A DNA stretch of 43,648 nt from Salinivirgaceae bacterium (GTDB lineage: Bacteria > Bacteroidota > Bacteroidia > Bacteroidales > Salinivirgaceae): contig JAQICA010000132.1 of the NCBI GenBank assembly GCA_027858775.1, positions 1 to 43,648 on the forward strand. The letters are read 5' to 3'. Made by a program: the position numbers and the translations under genes. The notes beneath the pieces were generated by a model. It did no database searches, was not told the origin of the DNA, and saw only the letters and a list, made by a program, of their open reading frames with translations. Positions 25,666 to 34,846 of this stretch are shown here, piece by piece (within the stretch, counting starts at the first letter, position 1; each line of letters opens with the position of its first letter).

Positions 25666-25730
25666 AAATGACTGATTTTTATCTTTTTATCTCTGCTGCT
25701 TAAAGGGGATGCACTAAAATCAGCCATTTG
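25666..25730 (+). repeat. Inverted repeat upstream of the FKBP gene
   Basis: AAATGACTGATTTTTA (25666 on) pairs with TAAAATCAGCCATTT (to 25729) with one mismatch and one extra base, giving a stem of about 15 bp over a loop of about 32 bases. A small GGCTT-AAA-AGCC hairpin lies just before it. This may be a regulator site or a structured leader. Confidence 0.4.
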
Positions 25731-25854
25731 AAAAAAATCCAATTAGAGCAATTGGAGGGCAATTAATTCTTTATAATAAGCTCAAAATTCTTTCAAAGTT
25801 CAGTTTTGAATGGAATATAAAAATGCGCGAATACAAAAAATAAATCAAAGATTT

Positions 25855-27078
25855 ATGAAAAAGAGACCGTTAAGTTTTTTAATAGGAGCATTTTTAGGCT
25901 TGTTTTTACTTTCTACTGCATTAATGGCACAGGAAGAAACATTGAAGCTGTATAAGAACAATAAAAAGCGATGGTTAAAATCGTTGTCTACATCCAGTTC
26001 CGGATTACGCTACAATATTGAAAATCCGGGAGAGGGGAAAGCCCCACGACCCGGCGATTTGGTGAAAGTTCATTATATAGGAGTGCTCGGTAACGATTCT
26101 GTTTTTAGCTCCTCCTACGATGAAGGCAAACCGTTAGAAGTAAATTTTGGTGTAGGCCAGGTTATTCAGGGATGGGACGAAGGAATTGGATTTTTGCGCG
26201 AAGGAGGAACTGCTGTATTGGTTGTCCCTCCGCATTTAGGTTATGGCGATCGGGCGAATGGTCGAATTCCGGCAAATTCTACATTGTACTTCAGGATAGA
26301 GCTTATTGAAGTTAAACGCAACGAGGACATTCAGCGATTGAAGACAACCGGGAAAGACACTGTTACGTTGGAATCAGGCATACGGTATATTCCTGTTTCT
26401 GAAGGAGAAGGAGCAAAAGCCGATGAAGACCATTGGGCATACTTCCATTTTATTGGTTATTTGCCATCAGGCAAAATTTTCGATGCCTCTGCTCTCCGGG
26501 GCAATGCGGTGCGTTACAATGCCGGTTCCAACGATTTTATTCCCGCCTTCGATATGGTTTTACCATTGATGAGGCAAGGGGCACAGTACCATATTCTTGT
26601 GCCATCTGAATTTGCGTATGGCAAACAAGGACTCGAAGGAGTTGTGCCGCAAAATACCGATTTAAAGTTCGATATTAACTTACTTCATGTGGAGGAGAAA
26701 AAAGAAATTATTCCTTTTGATGTAGTGGGAAAAGATACCATTGCAACTCAGGGCGGAGTAAAGTATATGAAAGTAGAAGTGGGAGAGGGCGAATTTCCTC
26801 AAGATAACGATGTGGTGAAAATTCATTTTACCGGATATTTCGAAAATGGGAACATGTTTCAATCATCTTTATCGGATAATAATGATGTCATTTTTGCTAT
26901 CGGGCAGGGGCAGGTAATTGCTGGTCTCGACGAAGTAATAAAATTTGTAAAACCCGGTGGGAAAATTCGGGCTGTTATTCCCTGGGAATTGGGCTATGGT
27001 GCGGAAGGACATCCTCCACTTATTCCACCTAAAACAAATTTGGTTTTCGATATTGAGTTGGTGGCTGTAGCCGAATAA
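25855..27078 (+). CDS. FKBP-type peptidyl-prolyl isomerase with three FKBP domains
   Basis: A 407-residue exported protein with a signal peptide (MKKRPLSFLIGAFLGLFLLS, cut after ALMAQ). Three tandem FKBP domains follow. The first spans about 50-150 (VKVHYIGVLGNDSVFSSSYD, VIQGWDEGIGFLREGG, LGYGDR), the second about 170-275 (YFHFIGYLPSGKIFDAS, FAYGKQG) and the third about 290-405 (VKIHFTGYFENGNMF, VIAGLDEVIKFVKPGG, LGYGAEGHPPLIPP). Domains one and three keep the catalytic Tyr, Phe, Trp-equivalent and GYG positions best; the second is more divergent and may be structural. Role: envelope protein folding. An ATG at 25810 would add 15 residues before the signal peptide and is less likely. Confidence 0.92.
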   Translation: MKKRPLSFLIGAFLGLFLLSTALMAQEETLKLYKNNKKRWLKSLSTSSSGLRYNIENPGEGKAPRPGDLVKVHYIGVLGNDSVFSSSYDEGKPLEVNFGVGQVIQGWDEGIGFLREGGTAVLVVPPHLGYGDRANGRIPANSTLYFRIELIEVKRNEDIQRLKTTGKDTVTLESGIRYIPVSEGEGAKADEDHWAYFHFIGYLPSGKIFDASALRGNAVRYNAGSNDFIPAFDMVLPLMRQGAQYHILVPSEFAYGKQGLEGVVPQNTDLKFDINLLHVEEKKEIIPFDVVGKDTIATQGGVKYMKVEVGEGEFPQDNDVVKIHFTGYFENGNMFQSSLSDNNDVIFAIGQGQVIAGLDEVIKFVKPGGKIRAVIPWELGYGAEGHPPLIPPKTNLVFDIELVAVAE

Positions 27079-27091
27079 AAAATAATCACTC

Positions 27092-29023
27092 ATGCAGATA
27101 ATAAAAAAACATGCACCGCTTTGGCTTTTTGCCATTGCATTTTTGGTCTATGCAAATACACTTCAGAATGAGTATGCACTTGATGATGCCATTGTAATTA
27201 CCCAAAACTCATTTGTGAAGAAAGGTTTATCCGGAATCGACGATATTTTTACTACCGAATCGTTTACCGGATTTTTTGGTTTCGATAAACAATTGGTTGC
27301 CGGAGGCCGATATAGGCCACTTTCATTGGCCACATTTGCTGTTGAATATGAGTTTTTTGGTAAACAGCCATTTATTTCGCATTTGATAAATGTTATTCTT
27401 TTTGCTTTGATTGTATTGCTGATTTACCAAATACTTTCGCGTCTTGGCGTTTTGCCTTATCAGCTGGCCTTTCTTATCGCCCTGTTGTACGCACTGCATC
27501 CTATTCATACCGAGGCTGTAGCCAATATAAAAGGGCGCGATGAGCTTTTGGCTTTTTTATTGATTCTTGGTGCAGTTTATAGGCTTTTAATCGTGAAAAG
27601 TCGCAAAATCATCAATTTGCTGGGAGCTGGTGCACTGTTGTTTTTGGCCATGCTATCTAAAGAACACGCAATTGCGTTTGTAGCGCTTATTCCTTTGGGA
27701 ATGTATTACTTACGGTATAAATCGAGTGAAATTTTCCAAGTATTTGGCGTTTTATTGCTGTTCGGAATGGTTTTTTTTAGCATTCGTTTTTACGTGCTGG
27801 ACGGTGTGCAAATTACCGAAAGCTCTTCACTTATGAATAACCCGTTTATAAATATGTCGGGTACTGAACGCTATGCAACCATTTTGCTTACATGGCTGTG
27901 GTACTTGCAACTACTCATTTTTCCTCATCCATTAACCTACGATTACTATCCCTATCATGTTCCTGTTGCTAATTTTACAGAAAATTTGCCATGGTTGGGG
28001 TTAGTCGTAGTACTTGTTTTATTGTTTTTTGCCATTAGAAGCCTTATAAACAGGCGCTTTTATGGGTTTTGGATTTGGTTTTTTATTGGTTCATTTTTAT
28101 TGATGTCCAACTTGTTTATCTCCATTGGTACGTTTATGAACGAGCGCTTTTTGTTTATTCCGTCACTTTCTTTTTGTGTGTTCATTGGGTTCGGTATTCA
28201 CTACCTGTTGATAAACCAAAAATTAAAACAGTACGGCTTTGGCCTGCTGGCGGTTTTTATGCTAGGCTATTCGGTAAAAACCATATCGCGAAATACGATT
28301 TGGAAAAATGATTTTACACTGTTTACACACGATGTGAAAATATCACAAAACAGTGCTAAAGGCAATTGTGTGGCCGGCGGCCAATATTACGAAAAGGCTG
28401 TAGCAGCCAATAATGAGCAAGAAAAGCAAATGCTTTTACAGAAAGCCAGAGGTTATTTAAAAAAGTCTCTTTCTATTCATCCGACTTATAACGATGCCCA
28501 CTTGCTGTACGGTAATACGCAGTTTGGATTGAAACAGCCGCTCGATAGTGTTATGCCGTCTTATTTCAATATTTTTACCAGAGCACCAAGGCATTCTGCT
28601 GCATGGAAAAATGCCTTGGCTGTGATGCATTCGGGAAATCCTGAAAATCGATTGAAATGGTACAAAAAGCTCCATTCAATTGATAGTAATCGGTTCGAAA
28701 TTACGTACAATCTGGGTAAAATTTACGGGCGGCACCTTCAAAACTATCCAAAGGCAGAGCAAAAGCTATTGGAAAGCATTCGGTTACGTCCTAATAATAT
28801 AAAAGCATTGAAAGATATAGCTGTAGTGTATGGCCTTACCGGCCAATACCAGGAATCTGTAGAGGCTCTTCAAAAGGTGGTGAAAAGCGACCCCAACGAT
28901 GCACAAGCATGGTTCAATCTCGGATTAAGCTTAAATGCCCTCGGGCAAAAAACCGAGGCGCAGAAAGCACTCGATAAAGCACATCAACTTGATCCGTCGC
29001 GTAAGCGTATTGTTCTGAAATAG
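27092..29023 (+). CDS. GT-C-like membrane protein with C-terminal TPR repeats (TMTC/DUF1736-like)
   Basis: A 643-residue integral membrane protein. About ten to twelve helices occupy residues 6-400, with the acidic loop motif YALDDAIV after the first helix, RYRPLSLATFAVEY, and LHPIHTEAVANIKGRDE, all typical of the TMTC/DUF1736 glycosyltransferase superfamily. The part after about 440 carries four to five TPR repeats (for example YNLGKIYGRHLQNYPKAEQKL and AWFNLGLSLNALGQKTEAQKAL). Eukaryotic relatives are O-mannosyltransferases using dolichyl-phosphate mannose; bacterial activity is unproven. The Asp-Asp pair suggests a metal or lipid-phosphate site. It follows the FKBP gene by 13 bp, so the two are probably co-transcribed. 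Confidence 0.88.
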   Translation: MQIIKKHAPLWLFAIAFLVYANTLQNEYALDDAIVITQNSFVKKGLSGIDDIFTTESFTGFFGFDKQLVAGGRYRPLSLATFAVEYEFFGKQPFISHLINVILFALIVLLIYQILSRLGVLPYQLAFLIALLYALHPIHTEAVANIKGRDELLAFLLILGAVYRLLIVKSRKIINLLGAGALLFLAMLSKEHAIAFVALIPLGMYYLRYKSSEIFQVFGVLLLFGMVFFSIRFYVLDGVQITESSSLMNNPFINMSGTERYATILLTWLWYLQLLIFPHPLTYDYYPYHVPVANFTENLPWLGLVVVLVLLFFAIRSLINRRFYGFWIWFFIGSFLLMSNLFISIGTFMNERFLFIPSLSFCVFIGFGIHYLLINQKLKQYGFGLLAVFMLGYSVKTISRNTIWKNDFTLFTHDVKISQNSAKGNCVAGGQYYEKAVAANNEQEKQMLLQKARGYLKKSLSIHPTYNDAHLLYGNTQFGLKQPLDSVMPSYFNIFTRAPRHSAAWKNALAVMHSGNPENRLKWYKKLHSIDSNRFEITYNLGKIYGRHLQNYPKAEQKLLESIRLRPNNIKALKDIAVVYGLTGQYQESVEALQKVVKSDPNDAQAWFNLGLSLNALGQKTEAQKALDKAHQLDPSRKRIVLK

Positions 29024-29102
29024 TATTTCCGTACACTTTTTTTCAACTTTAATTAATTGACTATAAGTCATTACTTTTACGAGAAATATTCTCTTTAGCG
29101 TT

Positions 29103-30455
29103 ATGGATTTTTTACACAATCTTGTTTTGTCGATCGGTTCGTTGTTCGCGTTGTTAATGCTTGTTACAGCGGTTGTTTTCTTCACAGAAAAACAGTTTAG
29201 AGCCGTCTGGATAAGTTTATTGTTTTTTATTTTAATCCCATTTCCGTTTTTCTTTTCTGCGCTCATTCCCGATGTGTTTTTATTTTGGTATGACGGTGCA
29301 TTACTGTCTTTTACAGCAGTGCTTTTTGTGATGTTTTTATACAATCCAAAGCGAAATAAATTTTCACCTTCCACACCCACTGGTCAAAATGATGAGCGTA
29401 ATACAATGTTTTCGCGTAGAGAGCTTAAGAGTAATACGCCTGCATATAGGGAATATTACAACCTTTTCCCTCAACACGAAGCTCTCGATAGTAATTGGCG
29501 CCAAAAACCAGGGCTAATGAGCCCCCGATCCGTATTTTATAACCCAGTGCTATTTGCTGCTGCTGAAGCGTCTTTTAAAACCATAAGTTGGCTGGGGAAT
29601 CATATTAACGGAAATCAGGCAGAAAAAAAAGTCGATATTTCTCCGGAGAAATTAACCCGATTCGTAAAGTCGTGGATGAAAAAACAAGCTGTTGCAGATG
29701 TAGGAGTTGCAAGCATGAAATCCTATCATTATTATCATACAAAAGGTCGTGGTGTGCAATACAATGCAGCTGTTAAAATGCGCTATGCTTATGGTATTGC
29801 TCTTACTATGGAGATGGACGAGAATGTAATGCAAACTTCACCCAAAGCCTCTGTACTAATGGAATCGGCAGAGAAATATCTGCATTCCGGTATTTCTGCA
29901 ATTCAGTTAGCTGCATTTTTACGCGAGTTGGGGTTTAATGCTCAAGCTCACATCGATGGTAACTACGAAGTTGTATGCCCGCTGGTTGCCCGCGATGCCG
30001 GTTTGGGAGAAATCGGACGTATGGGGCTTTTAATGACGCCAAAACACGGGCCGCGCGTCCGAATTGCAGTTGTAACAACCGATGCTCCATTAATTGTCGA
30101 TAAACCTTCAACGGTTGCTCATCGAATGATCGAATTTTGTTATTATTGTAAAAAATGTGCCGCTATCTGCCCGGGCAAAGCAATTCCCAAGAGTGACCGG
30201 AAAATTGAAGATGGGGCCTTGCGATGGAAAATTAATTCTGAAGCCTGTTTTACGTATTGGGCTGTTTCGGGAACAGACTGTGGTCGATGTATAACCGTTT
30301 GTCCATATGCACACGGCACAAATTTTTTGCATCGCTTTATCCGATTCGGAATAGAACATTCTTTGCTCTTTCGCCGCTTAGCTATAAGTTTAGACGATTT
30401 ATTTTATGGTAAAAAGCCCAAAAGTAAACCCCTACTTTCGTGGATGCAGGTTTAA
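29103..30455 (+). CDS. Membrane-anchored reductive dehalogenase-like (RdhA-like) [4Fe-4S] protein
   Basis: A 450-residue protein. Three hydrophobic helices occupy residues 4-27, 33-55 and about 60-80; there is no Tat motif. The remainder resembles the cobalamin and iron-sulfur catalytic region of reductive dehalogenases: AAFLRELGFNAQAHIDGN, PLVARDAGLGEIGRMGLLM, GPRVRIAVVTTDAPL and DKP. Two [4Fe-4S] motifs follow: C346-x2-C349-x2-C352-x3-C356P, and C382-x10-C393-x2-C396-x3-C400P in the RdhA-style SGTDCGRCITVCPY. The spacing and context fit RdhA better than epoxyqueuosine reductase QueG. No RdhB anchor, corrinoid transporter or regulator is adjacent. Substrate is unknown and the call rests on motif recognition. 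Confidence 0.75.
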   Translation: MDFLHNLVLSIGSLFALLMLVTAVVFFTEKQFRAVWISLLFFILIPFPFFFSALIPDVFLFWYDGALLSFTAVLFVMFLYNPKRNKFSPSTPTGQNDERNTMFSRRELKSNTPAYREYYNLFPQHEALDSNWRQKPGLMSPRSVFYNPVLFAAAEASFKTISWLGNHINGNQAEKKVDISPEKLTRFVKSWMKKQAVADVGVASMKSYHYYHTKGRGVQYNAAVKMRYAYGIALTMEMDENVMQTSPKASVLMESAEKYLHSGISAIQLAAFLRELGFNAQAHIDGNYEVVCPLVARDAGLGEIGRMGLLMTPKHGPRVRIAVVTTDAPLIVDKPSTVAHRMIEFCYYCKKCAAICPGKAIPKSDRKIEDGALRWKINSEACFTYWAVSGTDCGRCITVCPYAHGTNFLHRFIRFGIEHSLLFRRLAISLDDLFYGKKPKSKPLLSWMQV

Positions 30456-30602
30456 TTAGTGTATCTAAGAAACCGTATCTCTTTTAGGTTGGCATAACTC
30501 GAATAAGCTTTTATTGTTATTTTCATTCATACATCCAGGGACGTTAGGAACAATATTTGCGTTCTCATGTAGTACACAAAGCTACAAACGAATATTAGTT
30601 CC

Positions 30603-31109
30603 ATGCGTCTGAAATTCAAAGTATTGCTTTTATTTTTGTTTTTTTCGGCAGCTGCTTCACCACAGGCTGCGAAAATTCAGGCTATGTTTATTTATAATTT
30701 TACAAAGTATATAGACTGGCCCGAAAGCAGCCGTTCGAATAGCTTTGTTATTGGTGTACTAAACGATGTAGAGCTTTACACACGATTGACCGAGGTGGTT
30801 GCTGGTAAAAAAATGAATGCCCTGCCGATTGTTGTGAATAAACTAACAAATAGCGCTCTTACAGAGCAAATTCATATTTTATTTGTAGGAGCAAGTCAAT
30901 GCGAAAAGTTACCCTCGATTTGTAATAAACTAGAAGACAGAGAGGTGCTTATTATATCAAATTGTCCCGATGGAATCGATCATGGGGCAGCAATTAGCTT
31001 TGTGGTTGTGGCAAATAAGCAACGCTTTTCACTTTCCAGACAAAATTTTGTCAAACACAAATTGCAAATGAAACCCGAGCTTGAAAATTTTGCACTCAAA
31101 GTAAAATAG
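30603..31109 (+). CDS. YfiR family periplasmic protein
   Basis: A 168-residue exported protein with a signal peptide (about 1-22, KVLLLFLFFSAAASPQA). The mature part matches the YfiR/DUF4154 family: AMFIYNFTKYIDWPE near the start, FVIGVLNDVELYTRL, HILFVGASQ, and the C-terminal GAAISFVVVANKQRFSL followed by NFVKHKLQMKPEL. YfiR in Pseudomonas represses the diguanylate cyclase YfiN; in Bacteroidota such genes often sit beside sensor kinases, as here with the 1206-residue kinase 108 bp downstream. No GGDEF protein is present, so the kinase is a plausible signalling partner, but this is inference. Confidence 0.88.
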   Translation: MRLKFKVLLLFLFFSAAASPQAAKIQAMFIYNFTKYIDWPESSRSNSFVIGVLNDVELYTRLTEVVAGKKMNALPIVVNKLTNSALTEQIHILFVGASQCEKLPSICNKLEDREVLIISNCPDGIDHGAAISFVVVANKQRFSLSRQNFVKHKLQMKPELENFALKVK

Positions 31110-31114
31110 CGAAC

Positions 31115-31137
31115 CTAAGAAAACTCTAATAACTGCA
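31115..31137 (+). repeat. Short fragment related to palindromic repeat A
   Basis: TAAGAAAACTCTAATAACTGC matches the left end of copy A with one mismatch; similarity then fades. It lies just upstream of the kinase promoter in the YfiR-kinase gap. Confidence 0.35.
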
Positions 31138-31186
31138 CCAAATTCATTGGCGTAGTTTTACCTGTATTTTCGCAGAGGTAAACCAT

Positions 31187-31194
31187 TATCTTTG
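31187..31194 (+). promoter_or_regulatory. Bacteroidota -7 box (TATCTTTG) for the first PAS kinase
   Basis: Exact TAnnTTTG match, 24 bp before the ATG; TTTT lies 16 bp upstream as a weak -33. Confidence 0.5.
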
Positions 31195-31217
31195 AAATCA
31201 GTTAGTCAATGTAGAAA

Positions 31218-34200
31218 ATGCATATACTCTTAATAGCAGATACTGATATACATCGATTGTTTTCGGAATTACCAAACAAGAATTCTTTCCGTATCATTAT
31301 TGCTGCCAACAAAAAAGATGCATTGTCGTTGTTGATAAAACAACCATTCGAACTTGTTTTAATCGATCTGGAATTGGAAGCCACTTTAGGTTTGGAGTTG
31401 TTAAAGTCCATTAGAGAGCGCTTTTTGTTTGACGAATTACCCATAATTGTACTATCTGCCCCCCATGATGAGGCTGTTATTTCTTCCGCAATTGATTTTG
31501 GTGCAACAGACTTTATTTTAAAGCCTCTTAAAACAGAGGAGCTTTCTCTGAAATTGCGAAATATGCAGCATTATCGAAAAATAAGTGCCCGAAATGATAT
31601 GTTGACCAACCGGCTAAGGCGGGTAGAGAAAGAATTGTACGAGACCAAAGCCATTATTAATCATAGTCCGACCATTGCATTTATTTGGGAAAATAAGCCT
31701 GGGTGGCCGGTTTCATTTGTTACCGAGAATGTTTTATCATTATTTGGGTACTCGGCACAGGAGTTTTTATCGCAAAAGGTTTTGTTTTCGAGTTGTATTC
31801 ACCCCGACGATATCGACCGTGTAGCTACTGAAGTAGAGCAATTCGAAAATAAAAAAAATAGTTCGAGTTTGGAACATAGTCCTTACCGAATTATTTCTAA
31901 AAATGGTGATGTACGATGGATTTTAGATTTTTCTACTGTAGAACGGAATAGTGCGGGGGAAGTGGTTCATTTTAAGGGGATTGTGCAAGATATAACGGAA
32001 CGCAAACTTTTTGAAGAGAAACAGCTTGAGAGCGATCAACGACTCGATGTGTTTTTTAAACAGTCGCTCGATGGATTTTTCTTTATGCTGCTCGATGCAC
32101 CTGTTATTTGGGATGATACCGTTGATAAAGAGCAAACCCTTGATTATGTATTTAGCCATCAGCGTGTAACGAGAATTAATGATGCCATGCTTAGCCAGTA
32201 TCGGACTACTCGTGAGTATTTTATTGGGCTGACGCCTAACGAAATTTTTGCACACGATATTGAGCAAGGCCGCAAGGTATGGCGCCAATTTTTCGATGAG
32301 GGGAAGTTGCACATCGATACTACAGAAAAGCGCTTCGATGGAAGCAATATGGTTGTAACCGGCGATTACATTTGTATGTACGACTCTGAGGGGCGCATTA
32401 CTGGGCATTTTGGAGTACAACGAGATGTAACACAAGAGCGGGCAGCACTGGCTCAGCTCAAGGAAAATGAATCCCAGTTGCGCCAAATAACCGATAATAT
32501 GACCGATGTAGTGTGGACTTCCGATTTGGAACTAAACACGATTTACGTAAGTCCATCGGTTAAAAAAGTGCTTGGATATACCCAGCACGAATTTAAAAAT
32601 AGCCCTGTAGAGCGGCGCTTCCCACCATCGGCTATAGCTATAATTTCAAAATTATTGCAAGAAGAGTTGCTTCGCGATAAGGATCCGGCAATTGATAAAA
32701 ACCGGTCAAGAATAGTAGAAATTGAACAGTACCACGCCGATGGACGATTATTACCTTTTTCTGCGCACACCCGTTTCTTACGCAATGAAAATGATCAGCC
32801 AGTTGGTTTGCAGGGCGTAACACGCGAAATTTCAGAGCTTAAAGCAGCTGAGAAAACCATCCGCGAAAGCGAAGAACGGTTTAAAAAGCTTTCGTCATTA
32901 ACATTTGAGGGCATATTAATTTTTGAAAATAATGTAATTGTCGATACTAATGAGGCCTTTACACGCCTGTCGGGCTACACACGCGACGAAATTGTTGGCA
33001 AAGACATTATCCCCATCATGGTAAATGGCACCGACAGGGCGTTTTTGTACGAAAAACTGAATAAATTTGGCGATGAGCTTATTAAAGTGGAAGGAATAAA
33101 AAAAGACGGAACGCGCATACCTGTCGAAATAGAAAGCCGAACAATGATGTATAAAGGAGGAGCCATGCATGTTACTGCTATTCGCGATATTTCGTACCGT
33201 ACCTTAGCCGAAAAAGCACTTCTTGAAACAAATAGTAATAATGAGTTTTTAAGCTACCTCTCATATCAGTTATCTGCTTTTCCCGAAAAAGATGTTATTA
33301 AAAATATTGCTTTGCCACTTATTAAAGACCACACCGGTGCCGATTATGCACATTTTTCTTTCTACAACAAGGAAAGGTCCATGTTGGCGCTGGAGCACAT
33401 TGAGGCCGATAATACAATACTTAATGCGATAGGAGAATTGGTTGGAAAAGATATTTTTAAAACGATTAGCCCGGTTAACGAAGAAGCTTATAAACGGATA
33501 ACCCGAGGTGAAATTGACGTTATGGAAACGTTAACCGAACTATCGTTTGGTGTAATACCGCCATTTGTCGATAAAGTTTTAAGAAAAGCTACCGGACTGA
33601 ATTATTTTTATGCCTTTGCGCAAATGGATGAAGACGAATTATACGGAGTTACTGTATTGGCATTTAAAAATATAAACAGTTTACCAACTGAAGAATTATT
33701 ACGATCATTCAACAATATTCTATCAGTATCGATACATCGGAAACAAATTGAGGAACAGTTGCGGTTAAGTCAGGAAAAACAAAAAACGATAATTAATACC
33801 GTACCCGATTTGCTTTTTCATATGGATAAATGCGGACGTTTTATCGATTTTTATCAACCGCTTCACACAAATGAGCTTTACAAACAACCCGATGAATTTT
33901 TGACGAAAACGGTTGCCGATGTTTTTGATAAGCAACTGGCTGATAGGATGCAGATGGCCATAAACAAGACCTTTAAACTCGGAAAGTATGAGTTTGAGTA
34001 TGATCTGAAAGAGGATGAACATCGTTACTTTTACGCCAGATTGGCAAAACTCAATGAAAATGAGGTGTTGTCTGTGGTAAGCGACATTACTGAACAAAAA
34101 CGTATTGAAGAGCAGTTACGCAATTATTCGCACGATTTGGAAAACCTGAATGCTACCAAAGATAGATTGTTTTCAATTATTGGTCACGACCTGAAAAATC

Positions 34201-34838
34201 CACTTAATAATATTATTGGGTTTTCGCAATTGCTTGAGAACAGACTCAGAAATGTAGACGACAAGAAAACCGTTTTATATAACCAACTTGTTTATAAATC
34301 AGCTATTGCTGTTTCAGAATTGTTAGAGAATTTGTTGATATGGTCCAGAGCGCAGCGCCACCAACTGCAAGTTAATCCTAAACTGTTGGGTATGCGCAAA
34401 ATTGCTGAAGAGGCTGTTGCCTTACTCAAACCATCGGCCAGCGATAAAGGATTGGTTATCGAAAACAATATTGACCCCATAGTCACCGCTTACGCAGATC
34501 AAAGTATGATTTCTACCATTATTAGAAATTTTATATCCAATGCCATTAAGTTTACAGCAAAAGGCGGAAAAGTTTCGGTTTATTCGACCACCACAAAACA
34601 AAGAACAACTATTGCTGTGCAAGATACAGGGGTTGGTATACCGCCCGATAAGCTTCCCTTGCTATTCAAAGTGGGCGAGCATTATACTATTGAGGGCACC
34701 AAGGGTGAAAGTGGTACGGGTCTTGGTTTAATTATTTGCAAAGAATTTGCTCAATTGAGCAATGGCCGAATTTGGGCAGAAAGTGACTATGGAAAAGGTA
34801 GCAAATTTATGATTGAATTACCTCGCCATAGAAAATAA
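31218..34838 (+). CDS. Giant hybrid sensor histidine kinase: receiver, PAS repeats, GAF-like, HisKA, HATPase
   Basis: A 1206-residue soluble kinase with no membrane segment. An N-terminal receiver domain (about 1-115) has a phospho-acceptor Asp in LVLIDLELE and Lys in ILKPLKTEEL. Four PAS domains follow (about 155-270, 275-405, 415-545 and 550-665), with the PAC ending DITERK and PAS starts such as ITDNMTDVVW. A GAF-like domain spans about 675-835, and a fifth PAS about 845-960. The HisKA domain has H989 in FSIIGHDLKNPLNNIIGFS, and the ATPase domain (about 1085-1205) has DTGVGIP and GTGLGL. An N-terminal receiver with no output partner suggests input from another kinase. YfiR precedes it; the DEAD helicase converges 8 bp away. 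Confidence 0.92.
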   Translation: MHILLIADTDIHRLFSELPNKNSFRIIIAANKKDALSLLIKQPFELVLIDLELEATLGLELLKSIRERFLFDELPIIVLSAPHDEAVISSAIDFGATDFILKPLKTEELSLKLRNMQHYRKISARNDMLTNRLRRVEKELYETKAIINHSPTIAFIWENKPGWPVSFVTENVLSLFGYSAQEFLSQKVLFSSCIHPDDIDRVATEVEQFENKKNSSSLEHSPYRIISKNGDVRWILDFSTVERNSAGEVVHFKGIVQDITERKLFEEKQLESDQRLDVFFKQSLDGFFFMLLDAPVIWDDTVDKEQTLDYVFSHQRVTRINDAMLSQYRTTREYFIGLTPNEIFAHDIEQGRKVWRQFFDEGKLHIDTTEKRFDGSNMVVTGDYICMYDSEGRITGHFGVQRDVTQERAALAQLKENESQLRQITDNMTDVVWTSDLELNTIYVSPSVKKVLGYTQHEFKNSPVERRFPPSAIAIISKLLQEELLRDKDPAIDKNRSRIVEIEQYHADGRLLPFSAHTRFLRNENDQPVGLQGVTREISELKAAEKTIRESEERFKKLSSLTFEGILIFENNVIVDTNEAFTRLSGYTRDEIVGKDIIPIMVNGTDRAFLYEKLNKFGDELIKVEGIKKDGTRIPVEIESRTMMYKGGAMHVTAIRDISYRTLAEKALLETNSNNEFLSYLSYQLSAFPEKDVIKNIALPLIKDHTGADYAHFSFYNKERSMLALEHIEADNTILNAIGELVGKDIFKTISPVNEEAYKRITRGEIDVMETLTELSFGVIPPFVDKVLRKATGLNYFYAFAQMDEDELYGVTVLAFKNINSLPTEELLRSFNNILSVSIHRKQIEEQLRLSQEKQKTIINTVPDLLFHMDKCGRFIDFYQPLHTNELYKQPDEFLTKTVADVFDKQLADRMQMAINKTFKLGKYEFEYDLKEDEHRYFYARLAKLNENEVLSVVSDITEQKRIEEQLRNYSHDLENLNATKDRLFSIIGHDLKNPLNNIIGFSQLLENRLRNVDDKKTVLYNQLVYKSAIAVSELLENLLIWSRAQRHQLQVNPKLLGMRKIAEEAVALLKPSASDKGLVIENNIDPIVTAYADQSMISTIIRNFISNAIKFTAKGGKVSVYSTTTKQRTTIAVQDTGVGIPPDKLPLLFKVGEHYTIEGTKGESGTGLGLIICKEFAQLSNGRIWAESDYGKGSKFMIELPRHRK

Positions 34839-34846
34839 CCTATTTG

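Noticed and set aside
31923..32486. 187-codon minus-strand frame within the first kinase
   Set aside because: Antisense to well-conserved PAS domains; no domain or start signal.
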